Origin: Bacteroidales bacterium
Lineage (GTDB): Bacteria > Bacteroidota > Bacteroidia > Bacteroidales > UBA3663
Direction: 5' to 3'
Length of the DNA stretch: 19,790 bases
Assembly (NCBI GenBank): GCA_017632695.1
Contig: JAGBQS010000298.1
Coordinates: 1 to 19,790 of the forward strand
Shown: positions 1 through 7,600 of the stretch, one piece after another
How the letters are laid out: each line of letters starts with the position of its first letter
Position numbering within the stretch: position 1 is the first letter of the stretch
The notes under the pieces: generated by a model
What the model was told of the DNA's origin: nothing
Seen by the model: the letters and a program-made list of their open reading frames with translations, nothing else
Databases searched by the model: none
Program-made: the position numbers and the translations under genes

Positions 1-541
1 GGCTCTGGATATACTCATAGATGGAAGGCTGTACCCCGATGACCCCGTCCACGTAGTAAACATATCCGTTGGACGTCAGAACCGTGCGGACAATCTTCTT
101 GCCATTTAAATAGGTATTACCCGAAGCATCGGCCGTCACCCACAGATTCTTACGGCTCTGCATGAGCAGTCCGAAACCCTCAACCAGCGATGTGGGCGGA
201 ATCTTCACGTCCGAAATCAGGTTTGCCACAAAGAGCGAATCAGCCGAATGGGACAGACCTGCCTCACTGAGGGTTGCATTGTCGGTCACCACCAGCGTGC
301 AACCGTCACCGTTTTCAGCCAAAGCGAGCAGCCCGGCCTGCTGATACTGGTCGCGGATAACAGACAGATCTGACTGCTGGGCCAGGAACTGTGCTGCCGA
401 CCCCTTGAAGATCTCAACCTCTTCGGTTGCCTGAGTCTCTGCGGCCTCGTAGTGGTCGTCCCACTCCTGATTGCATCCCTGCCACCCGAGGGTGATGCAA
501 AGTGCACCTACCGGCATAAGAATATGGAAAAACTTATTCAT
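1..541 (-). CDS. Fasciclin (FAS1)-like surface lipoprotein, partial (C-terminus outside window)
   Basis: The reading frame opens at an ATG whose complement lies at 539-541 and runs without a stop to the left edge, giving 180 residues of an incomplete protein. It begins MNKFFHILMPVGALC and has a lipobox-like WQGC, with the likely lipidated cysteine at residue 23. NQEWDDHYE follows; acidic residues just after the cysteine fit the lipoprotein export signal described for Bacteroidetes surface lipoproteins. Residues of about 45-175 resemble one FAS1 repeat: a helical start, a TLVVTDNATL strand resembling the usual 'TVFAPTN' strand, and a closing NGYVYYVDGVIG strand. It starts only 12 bases after the stop of the upstream FAS1 lipoprotein, so it is the fifth visible gene of the SusC/SusD operon. 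Its role is unknown; surface binding of a polymer or host or plant glycoprotein is inference. Further FAS1 repeats may lie off the edge. Confidence 0.8.
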   Translation of the reverse strand, partial: MNKFFHILMPVGALCITLGWQGCNQEWDDHYEAAETQATEEVEIFKGSAAQFLAQQSDLSVIRDQYQQAGLLALAENGDGCTLVVTDNATLSEAGLSHSADSLFVANLISDVKIPPTSLVEGFGLLMQSRKNLWVTADASGNTYLNGKKIVRTVLTSNGYVYYVDGVIGVQPSIYEYIQS

Positions 542-553
542 AGCGATTAATGT

Positions 554-2359
554 TTATTCGGTGATAGGTTCCAACAGCAGGTAGTCCCAAAGCTGGTGAT
601 ACGAGCCGTTGGTCTTGGCATTGATGTCGAGCATGGTTGCCTTGAACTGATGCGTTCCGGAACTCGGGAACTCAAGTTCGCTCCAAAGTTCCACGCTTCC
701 GTTTCCGAAGGTATAGGAACCTGTAGGCAAGCCCTTGAAGACATAGGCGTTCTTGGTCCACTCGGCATTACCCAGCTCCGGATCAATCTGGAACTTGGTA
801 AGCGAGCCGGCACTATGGAAGGACTTCAGGCTGGCTTCCGATGCATAGTGAAGCGTCACCTTGTACTTGCCCTTGATGATGGTCGGGGTGGTGAACTGAA
901 TCCATCCGGCATAACCCAGATTAAGCACCAGCAGGTTGTTCAGGTAGGCATCGTAGGCATTCTGTGTCTTCTTGCTGGTCGAAACATACTTGCATTTCTT
1001 GAAGCCGACGGCACGATAGCTGGCATAGCTGGCCTTGGCCGCATTGGCCTGATAGGTAAACGAAGAAAGTTCGCCGAACTGACCGTCGCGGAAGTTTTCC
1101 GAAAGGTCAATCTGATACTCCTTGTTCGTCAGCGCCGACGAGTACAGTGTTCCCAGACTCTTGGCGGCTCCGTAACCGTTCACAAACGCGATGATATCGG
1201 CCGAGTTGCAGAAGTCCCAGCGGACGGTTACCGGCGCCGGTTCCCAGACTGGCAGATAGTAGTCGATTTTATGAATCATGCCGTTGCGAGCCTCGATATC
1301 GGAGCGGATGATGTGTGCCTTTTCGTTCAGCAATACGCCCACGACCTGTGAACCGTCGGAACTGAACTCGTTCATACCGGTCAGCACATGTCCGCTCAGG
1401 TCGGTATCATAGATAAGCGTTTCATCGTCGCTGTCGAAGCTGAAGAACTGGTCTTTGGTGAGCGACTGTCCGTTAATGAAGTGATAGGCACAATAGTCAC
1501 GCAACGTCAGGGTATCGGGCAGCAAAGCCTCCAGATCGGCTACCGACTGGATGCCGGCGTCACGCATGGCCTCGTCGCTCGGAGCAAAGCAGGTAAAGCT
1601 ATAGGTCGTAACCGTATAGCCTCCACCCTGAATGCGGATGGTATCGCGCAAGCGGCTGACCACTTCGTCGTAGCCGGATTTGCGGCAGGCTGCGGCAAAA
1701 ATGCCGTATTCGCCTTCGGCCTCCAGCTTGTCCACCATCGTCTCGGACAACGGGTGAATCACATCGTCCATATAATAGATGATGGCGTTCGAGGCTTCGA
1801 TACTGTTGATACCGCCGCTGTCGCGCGGCTGAACGATAGCCTGATTGTTGACGTAAATGGATGTAATGTTGAGCGTATCGCCCGTACGGAACTGATCGTC
1901 CACATCCCGCTCGATGTAGCCGAACGTGGGACGCAGGTAAGCCAGGAAGAGTGTCTGCACGGAAAGCGGCTGACCTGACACAGCGGCATTGATGAAGGTT
2001 TCCGAATTGATTTTCGTGCCGTTGATGATATGGTTCTGCACCACCTCGCGGGCATAGTCCTTATCAAGATCCTGAATGCTCGACACGCCCTTCCACTCCA
2101 GGAACTCGGCAATGGCCTCGTTGGTGGGTGCAAAGACCGTAGCTACGGCTGCTGCATCCTTCAGTCCGTTGTAATAATCGGCATACTTCAGCAACTCCAG
2201 CCAGGAAGAGAAATCGTCAGACCTGTTTTCGAGCAGCGTCGTGCAAGTCATCTCGCTCTCCACATCGGTAGGAGTCACGAAGGTATCGCCTTCGAACGGA
2301 TCGTCGCAGGCGGTCAGCAAGGCTGCACTGAACACGATATATTTCAAATAGGTTTTCAT
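554..2359 (-). CDS. Two-FAS1-domain surface lipoprotein with unassigned C-terminal domain
   Basis: This is a 601-residue lipoprotein if translation starts at the ATG at 2359. That start places MKTYLKYIVFSAALLTAC at the N-terminus, a compact signal peptide with lipobox LTAC and Cys18. An in-frame ATG at 2398 would add 13 polar residues ahead of the signal and is less likely. Acidic residues follow the cysteine (CDDPFEGD), as in surface-exported Bacteroidetes lipoproteins. Residues of about 41-204 and 208-372 are two FAS1 repeats, recognisable from the strands VATVFAPTNEAI and SFTCFAPSDEAM and the closing strands AIIYYMDDVIHPL and GMIHKIDYYLPV. Residues of about 375-601 form a separate beta-rich domain that I cannot assign; alternating aromatic strands would suit a jelly-roll binding fold (inference). 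It lies 76 bases after the SusD gene and 12 bases before the next FAS1 gene. Its likely role is a surface accessory of the SusC/SusD pair; no catalytic motif is visible. Confidence 0.87.
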   Translation of the reverse strand: MKTYLKYIVFSAALLTACDDPFEGDTFVTPTDVESEMTCTTLLENRSDDFSSWLELLKYADYYNGLKDAAAVATVFAPTNEAIAEFLEWKGVSSIQDLDKDYAREVVQNHIINGTKINSETFINAAVSGQPLSVQTLFLAYLRPTFGYIERDVDDQFRTGDTLNITSIYVNNQAIVQPRDSGGINSIEASNAIIYYMDDVIHPLSETMVDKLEAEGEYGIFAAACRKSGYDEVVSRLRDTIRIQGGGYTVTTYSFTCFAPSDEAMRDAGIQSVADLEALLPDTLTLRDYCAYHFINGQSLTKDQFFSFDSDDETLIYDTDLSGHVLTGMNEFSSDGSQVVGVLLNEKAHIIRSDIEARNGMIHKIDYYLPVWEPAPVTVRWDFCNSADIIAFVNGYGAAKSLGTLYSSALTNKEYQIDLSENFRDGQFGELSSFTYQANAAKASYASYRAVGFKKCKYVSTSKKTQNAYDAYLNNLLVLNLGYAGWIQFTTPTIIKGKYKVTLHYASEASLKSFHSAGSLTKFQIDPELGNAEWTKNAYVFKGLPTGSYTFGNGSVELWSELEFPSSGTHQFKATMLDINAKTNGSYHQLWDYLLLEPITE

Positions 2360-2435
2360 ATCTATTCTGTTGAGGATTTTTGTTTCCATTTTTTCCATCA
2401 GTCCGAATCAGACCCGTCGGGTCAGTCTGACCTGT

Positions 2436-4226
2436 TTAGTTATAATACGGATTCTGTACCAGGTTCGAGTTGCGTTCCAGTTCCGAAGCAGGAACGGGCA
2501 GGAACAGGGCATTATCGGAATTCAGTACCGAACGGATCCACGATTCGGATGCCGAAGTGTTGTATTTTACAACCTGTTCGACAAGCAGATCCTGCTTGTA
2601 CTGGTTGCCGTTGGTACGGCCCATTCGGAGCACGTCATACCAGATCTTGCCTTCGCCCAGGAACTCCATCTTGCGTTCGTTGAGTACCATTTCCAGCAGG
2701 TCCTGCTGTCCTTTGGTTTCGAGGATGGCGTACGCCTCTGAAGGATCGGCCAGTTTATAGACGCTGCCGGCAACGTTATCGGCTGCCACGAAACCGGCGC
2801 GTTCGCGCAGACGGTTAATCATGGTGATGCCCATCAGCTTGTAGTTGTTGTTGTCCTTGCTCCAGGCATCAACAGCGTCCTTCAGTGTCTGGATGGAATC
2901 AGGCATCGGATCAACAACAGTCACCACGTCGCCCAGCTCATCGTCCCAATCTTCGTAGCTGTGCTCGCTGATCCAGTCATTCACCCGCTTCTCCATGGCC
3001 TGAATATCGGCAGGCATCTCCTGCAGCAGACGGAATGCTGCCTCCGCCTTCATCAGCATAATATCGGCCATACGATAGATGATGAAGTTCGGATCGTAAT
3101 AGGTTGAGGTGCGTTTCTTGTCTTCGGTAGTCGAACCGATGTACTTCCAGACATATCCCTTCGACAAGCCATAAGCCATACCGGCACTGGCTCCCGGATA
3201 GAATGATGCATGATAGGTTCGCGAAGATTCGCGCAGGCTGACCGGGCTGCCTTCCCCGTCGCCTACGATACTGGTGTATTCGTTAACGAAGTCCGAGCAG
3301 GCTTCGGGTGAAACAGCATAGACTTTATCGGCATGGACGTCATCGAACAGGATGGGCAGATTGTTGGTCTGTTCCTCCTCATAGTTATACTGAAGCTCGA
3401 AGATCGACTCGTTCGAGTTGCCCGGATTGAACATCGACATGTAGTTGGAACGGGTCGGAGTAGCCATGAAGGCGGGAGACTTGGCACCCTTGGCATTCAG
3501 CAGCGCGTCACAGAACTGCAGACACGAAGCGTAGTCTTCGCTCCAAAGGCAGACATCGGCCATCAGGGCGTAAATGGCCCACTTGGTGGCACGGCCCTTG
3601 GTTTCCCAAGTGGACGAGAAACTTTCCTTGGCAGCACCGGTAGCGAGCGCCTGACGGAGATCGTTCTTAATCTGTTCGATGACCGTCGCCTCGTCGCTCT
3701 TGGGCAGATTGATTTCAATGTTATCGTCGGCGTATGCCTTGAGCGGCATAGGCACATCGCGGAAATTGCGCACTAAATAGAAATAGGATAGCGCACGCAG
3801 GAAGTATGCCTCACAGTAGTGGCTGCGAAGTGCTGCCTCGCTGTAGGTATCGTCGGCCGCCTGTGCCTCCGATGCACGTTCGAGCACCGTATTGGCAATG
3901 TTGATGATCTTGTAGAAGTCAGACCAGTCGCAAAGGCTCTGGCTGGAAGTCATCTGCCACGACTGCAGCTTAGTGGTCGATTGGGCGTTGTAAACCATAC
4001 CCAAACGGACTTCGCCCCAGGGAATGAGGTAGGTTTCAACCGTTGAGCGCAGGTTGTAGTAACCGCCGAAGAGAATATTCTCGACATCGGCTTCGGTCCT
4101 CCAGTAATCATCGGCCACCTGCGAGTTCTCGGGAGTTACCTCCAGATAATCGGCACAGCCCGTGGACATCGGGAGCAGACCGACGGTCAGCGTCAATAAT
4201 GCAACAACTTTAGATATCTTTTTCAT
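2436..4226 (-). CDS. SusD/RagB-family outer-membrane lipoprotein
   Basis: This is a 596-residue SusD homologue. These proteins cap the SusC barrel on the cell surface and bind the substrate before import. It starts MKKISKVVALLTLTVGLLP and has a probable lipidated cysteine at residue 24 in STGC, followed by ADYLEVTPENSQ, the usual SusD opening. The middle is helix-rich and TPR-like, with family hallmarks such as the EAYFLRALSYFYLVR helix. The C-terminal third has ERKMEFLGEGKIWYDVLRMGR-like sequence and ends in LFLPVPASELERN and NPYYN, both typical of the family. I chose the ATG at 4226; a frame opening five codons earlier would need a TTG. It starts 28 bases after the SusC stop, the tight pairing that defines Sus-like loci. 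The ligand cannot be predicted from sequence, because SusD binding surfaces diverge strongly and no enzyme in this operon indicates it. Confidence 0.95.
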   Translation of the reverse strand: MKKISKVVALLTLTVGLLPMSTGCADYLEVTPENSQVADDYWRTEADVENILFGGYYNLRSTVETYLIPWGEVRLGMVYNAQSTTKLQSWQMTSSQSLCDWSDFYKIINIANTVLERASEAQAADDTYSEAALRSHYCEAYFLRALSYFYLVRNFRDVPMPLKAYADDNIEINLPKSDEATVIEQIKNDLRQALATGAAKESFSSTWETKGRATKWAIYALMADVCLWSEDYASCLQFCDALLNAKGAKSPAFMATPTRSNYMSMFNPGNSNESIFELQYNYEEEQTNNLPILFDDVHADKVYAVSPEACSDFVNEYTSIVGDGEGSPVSLRESSRTYHASFYPGASAGMAYGLSKGYVWKYIGSTTEDKKRTSTYYDPNFIIYRMADIMLMKAEAAFRLLQEMPADIQAMEKRVNDWISEHSYEDWDDELGDVVTVVDPMPDSIQTLKDAVDAWSKDNNNYKLMGITMINRLRERAGFVAADNVAGSVYKLADPSEAYAILETKGQQDLLEMVLNERKMEFLGEGKIWYDVLRMGRTNGNQYKQDLLVEQVVKYNTSASESWIRSVLNSDNALFLPVPASELERNSNLVQNPYYN

Positions 4227-4254
4227 CTTCTTATCTGTCAATTAACGGTTGTTA

Positions 4255-7200
4255 TCAGAAGTTCACAGTCAGACCGGCAGCAAAGCGACGGCTTCGGGGC
4301 GTTGTACTGGCGTCTTTCGAGAGGTCGGTCACCTTCTTAGGCAGCGTTACCTCAGGATCCTGACCCTTGTAAGAGGTAAAGGTCAGCAGGTCATAGCCCG
4401 TAATGAAGCAGGAAATGCTCGAGGTATGTACAGCCTCGCACCACTTCTTGGGCACCTTATAGTTCAGGGTAACGGTCTGCAGACGCACATACGAGCAGTC
4501 CTCGACAAACCGGTCGGAACCTAAGTAGTTGTAGCCATAGTTATAAAGGGCACGCGGGATGTCGGTATTGTCACCTTCCGAACGCCAGCGACGCAGAACA
4601 GCCTTCGACTGGTTATCGGTATTATACATGGCCTCGTTGTTCATACGGGTCGAGTTGATGACCTTCTGTCCGAGGCGGTAATTGAAACGCATGGAAAGCG
4701 TCCAGTCCTTATACTTGGCCGAAATGCCTGCACCGCCGGTTACCATCGGGTTGCAGTTACCGATGTAAACGATATCGTTCTCGTCGATGATACCGTCGTG
4801 GTTGATATCCTCATACTTGGCATCGCCCGGATAGCAGGTATAGGAACCGTTCTTCATCACGATAGCCTTGCCGCTCAGATCGCGCATCACACCGCCCTCG
4901 GCATCGCGGGCATAGGTATCTTCGGTATTCTGGTAAACGCCCTTGTAACGGTAGCCGAAGAAGGAACCCGTCGGCGTGCCGATGAGCAGTTTCTGGGCAT
5001 ACTCGCCGTTGCGGAAGGAATAGGTTTCTTCCGACAGGTTAGACGGCAGCTTCAGGATTTCGTTTTCGTTGCGTGCAATATTGAAGTCCATCTTCACGAG
5101 CCATTTCTTGTTCTTGAAGATTTCGTAGTCGATACGGTACTCCCAACCCTTGTTCTGAACGGAACCGCTGTTGGTCCACGAAATGGTGGAATAAGCGGAC
5201 GTGGAAGCCACCTTGACGTTCTTCTGCAACAGGTCTTGGGTCTTCTTCTGATAATAGTCGAAGGTCATGGTCAGCTTATTGCCGAAGAATCCGAGATCCG
5301 TACCCAGGTCCCATTCCTCCGAAGTCTCCCACTTCAGTTTCTCCAACTGCATGGAGTTCGGGACGATCGGGGTAGCCGTTCCGTACTTGGAAGTAAGGGC
5401 GGTATAGGTACCCACATAAGGCGAGGTGCCGCTTGGCGCCTGACCGGACTGTCCCCAGCTGAAACGGAGCTTGGCCTGCGAGAGCCAGCGTTCAGTCTTC
5501 TCGTGCAAAGATTCGATCTCCTGCAGGTTCAGGGCACCGCCGTACGACTGGAACAGACCCCAACGGTTCTTTCGGGCGATAGCCGAGTTGCCTTCGTAGT
5601 TCCAGGTGCCGTTGACGGTAATCCAACGCATAAACGTATAGTTCAGGTTTCCGATCAGCGAGAGCGTACGGGCATCGGAGGTTCCGGAATTGAGCGATCC
5701 GCTATACAGCGTACCGCCGTTCACCGGATCGTACATGTTGCCGTTGGCCACTCCGTAAACAATATCGGAGTGCGACGAGCCCTGGCTCTGCGACGTACGC
5801 CAGATGGCTGTTGCCACGATGTTGTGCAAAGACTCGCGGAACGACTGGTTGTAGAGCAGCTTGGTCTCGGTCTGCAGGAGGAAGTTGTTCGTATAGGAGT
5901 CGGTCGACTGGTTGCAGTACTGGCTGTTGATATCGACACCTGTCACTTCCTGCGGAAGGAACTTGTTGTTCTTGACGGTCTTGAACTTCATCGACACATA
6001 GCCCTGATACTGCAGGATCGGCACTTTGTCCTCGCTCTGAAGAATCACATACTTGGGCGAGATGGTCATCTTCTCCTCCTTGGTATTGGTGTTGTTCCAC
6101 GATTCGTTGTAGGCGGCTATGGGATGGAAGTTCTTCGAGCCGGTAAAGGCTCCCTGGAACTCGTTGGCATCCTGATAGGTGAAATAGATGTCTGTCGCCT
6201 TGCCGGTCTCATCGTCTATGTAATAAGGCGACTTGTTCGGCATCTTGCGCTGAGCCTCTGTACGGAGGGTCGATGAGCCGAAATAATCCTGGGTATTCTT
6301 CGTGTCCGAATACGTGAATTCGGCCTGTACGTTCAAGCGGTCGGAGAAGTTATATCCGATGCGCAGGCTGGATGTAAGACGACGCATGTCGGTTGCCTTC
6401 GTGGTACCGTCCTCCGAGGTATAACCCAGCGAGAACCGGTAGGTAGCCTTGTCGCCGCCTCCCGACATGGAGAAGTTGTTCTCGGTCGAATAGGCATTCT
6501 TCCGCACATCGTCCACCCAGTTGGTGTTGGTGTTGTACTCGTCGAAGTACGACCAGTCCGGCTGATAGCCGATGGCATACGACTTCTCGGAGAAAAGCAT
6601 ATCGAGCAGCGTACCGGAATTATTGAGACCCTTGGCATTGGCAGTATTCCAGATGGCATCCTGCATGTAGGCGGTATATTCGTTGCCGTTCAGCATCGGA
6701 ATGGCATCCGGCTCCACCTTCAGCGTCGACTTGTGCGTGAAGGTGAACTTCGGCTTGCCGCGCTGTCCGCGTTTGGTGGTAATCAGGAGCACACCGTTGG
6801 CGCCCTTGGTTCCGTACAGGGCGGTCGAGGCTGCATCCTTCAGTACCTCGATATTCTCGATGTCGGCGGGATTGAGCGAAAGCATGTCGGCAAAATCCTC
6901 GGTATTGGCGGTCGAGAAGTCGAAGTCGTCGGCAATGTCGGTATTATAAGGAACGCCATTGATGACGATCAGCGGGTCGGCACTGCTGTTCAGGGTAGCG
7001 GTACCACGGATGCGGATAGAACCTTTGGCACCCGGGTCGCCGCCCGTCAGGATATCCACACCTGCCATCTGGCCCTGCAGCATTTCTTCCACAGAGTTGA
7101 CAGGCACGACCTCGGCCAGCTCGGACATCTCCACACGCTGCGAGGCACCCGTAAACTGTTTGGTCGAAACACCGAGATCCGACTTGACGGTACGTTCGGT

Positions 7201-7551
7201 TGCCACAACCACTTCCGAAAGCTGCTTGGAGTCTTCCTGCATGGTAACATCGATCTTCTTCTGTCCGGTATATTCTACACGCTGCGACTGCATGCCGATG
7301 AATGAGAACACCAGGGTGAGTCTGGATCCGGCAGGCATCTTGATGGAATAGTTACCATCCATGTCGGTGGTAGTTCCGGTAAGGGTTCGGTTCTGGTCGT
7401 TGACCACAGCCACATTGACACCCATGCAAGGTTCCTTCTCGCCGGCAAACAGCTCGTACACGGTACCCGTCAGGATTGCCTGCGCCCAAGCCGATTGTGT
7501 CAGGAGGGCCGTCAGAAGCAGAAGTCCGAATTTGAGTATGCTTTGTTTCAT
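4255..7551 (-). CDS. SusC/RagA-family TonB-dependent outer-membrane transporter
   Basis: This is a full-length transporter of 1098 residues, normal for the family. It has an SPI signal peptide, with likely cleavage after AWA at residue 23. A CarboxypepD_reg-like beta-sandwich follows (about 27-105; TDMDGNYSIKMPAGS), then a TonB-box-like SEVVVAT (112-118). The plug (about 130-262) carries the SusC hallmarks GSIRIRGTATLN, DPLIVINGVPYN and TALYGTKGANGVLLITTKRG. The rest is a 22-strand-type barrel with NiceSusC-type strands such as SGYDLLTFTSYKGQDPE-like sequence near the end, finishing in the aromatic terminal strand FAAGLTVNF. It lacks the N-terminal STN domain used by transducing TonB receptors, so coupling to an ECF sigma/anti-sigma pair is unlikely. 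It moves a ligand captured by SusD across the outer membrane using TonB-ExbBD energy. It lies 49 bases after the four-FAS1 lipoprotein gene and 28 bases before susD. The substrate is unknown. Confidence 0.96.
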   Translation of the reverse strand: MKQSILKFGLLLLTALLTQSAWAQAILTGTVYELFAGEKEPCMGVNVAVVNDQNRTLTGTTTDMDGNYSIKMPAGSRLTLVFSFIGMQSQRVEYTGQKKIDVTMQEDSKQLSEVVVATERTVKSDLGVSTKQFTGASQRVEMSELAEVVPVNSVEEMLQGQMAGVDILTGGDPGAKGSIRIRGTATLNSSADPLIVINGVPYNTDIADDFDFSTANTEDFADMLSLNPADIENIEVLKDAASTALYGTKGANGVLLITTKRGQRGKPKFTFTHKSTLKVEPDAIPMLNGNEYTAYMQDAIWNTANAKGLNNSGTLLDMLFSEKSYAIGYQPDWSYFDEYNTNTNWVDDVRKNAYSTENNFSMSGGGDKATYRFSLGYTSEDGTTKATDMRRLTSSLRIGYNFSDRLNVQAEFTYSDTKNTQDYFGSSTLRTEAQRKMPNKSPYYIDDETGKATDIYFTYQDANEFQGAFTGSKNFHPIAAYNESWNNTNTKEEKMTISPKYVILQSEDKVPILQYQGYVSMKFKTVKNNKFLPQEVTGVDINSQYCNQSTDSYTNNFLLQTETKLLYNQSFRESLHNIVATAIWRTSQSQGSSHSDIVYGVANGNMYDPVNGGTLYSGSLNSGTSDARTLSLIGNLNYTFMRWITVNGTWNYEGNSAIARKNRWGLFQSYGGALNLQEIESLHEKTERWLSQAKLRFSWGQSGQAPSGTSPYVGTYTALTSKYGTATPIVPNSMQLEKLKWETSEEWDLGTDLGFFGNKLTMTFDYYQKKTQDLLQKNVKVASTSAYSTISWTNSGSVQNKGWEYRIDYEIFKNKKWLVKMDFNIARNENEILKLPSNLSEETYSFRNGEYAQKLLIGTPTGSFFGYRYKGVYQNTEDTYARDAEGGVMRDLSGKAIVMKNGSYTCYPGDAKYEDINHDGIIDENDIVYIGNCNPMVTGGAGISAKYKDWTLSMRFNYRLGQKVINSTRMNNEAMYNTDNQSKAVLRRWRSEGDNTDIPRALYNYGYNYLGSDRFVEDCSYVRLQTVTLNYKVPKKWCEAVHTSSISCFITGYDLLTFTSYKGQDPEVTLPKKVTDLSKDASTTPRSRRFAAGLTVNF

Positions 7552-7600
7552 ATTTCTTTACGCTTTGTTCTTAGTTCGTAGCTCATTTTCCATAGCTTTC

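Noticed and set aside
596..2683. Series of plus-strand open frames opposite the FAS1 and SusD genes
   Set aside because: They overlap each other in different frames and have no motifs; they are shadows of the minus-strand genes.
4227..4241. Five-codon extension of SusD using a TTG start
   Set aside because: The ATG at 4226 begins a standard signal peptide, and TTG starts are rare in this setting.
4798..6276. Plus-strand open frame of 492 codons opposite susC
   Set aside because: It lies wholly inside a clear SusC reading frame; its translation shows no domain or motif and is rich in Val, Gly, Arg and His, as expected from the antisense of a GC-biased gene.
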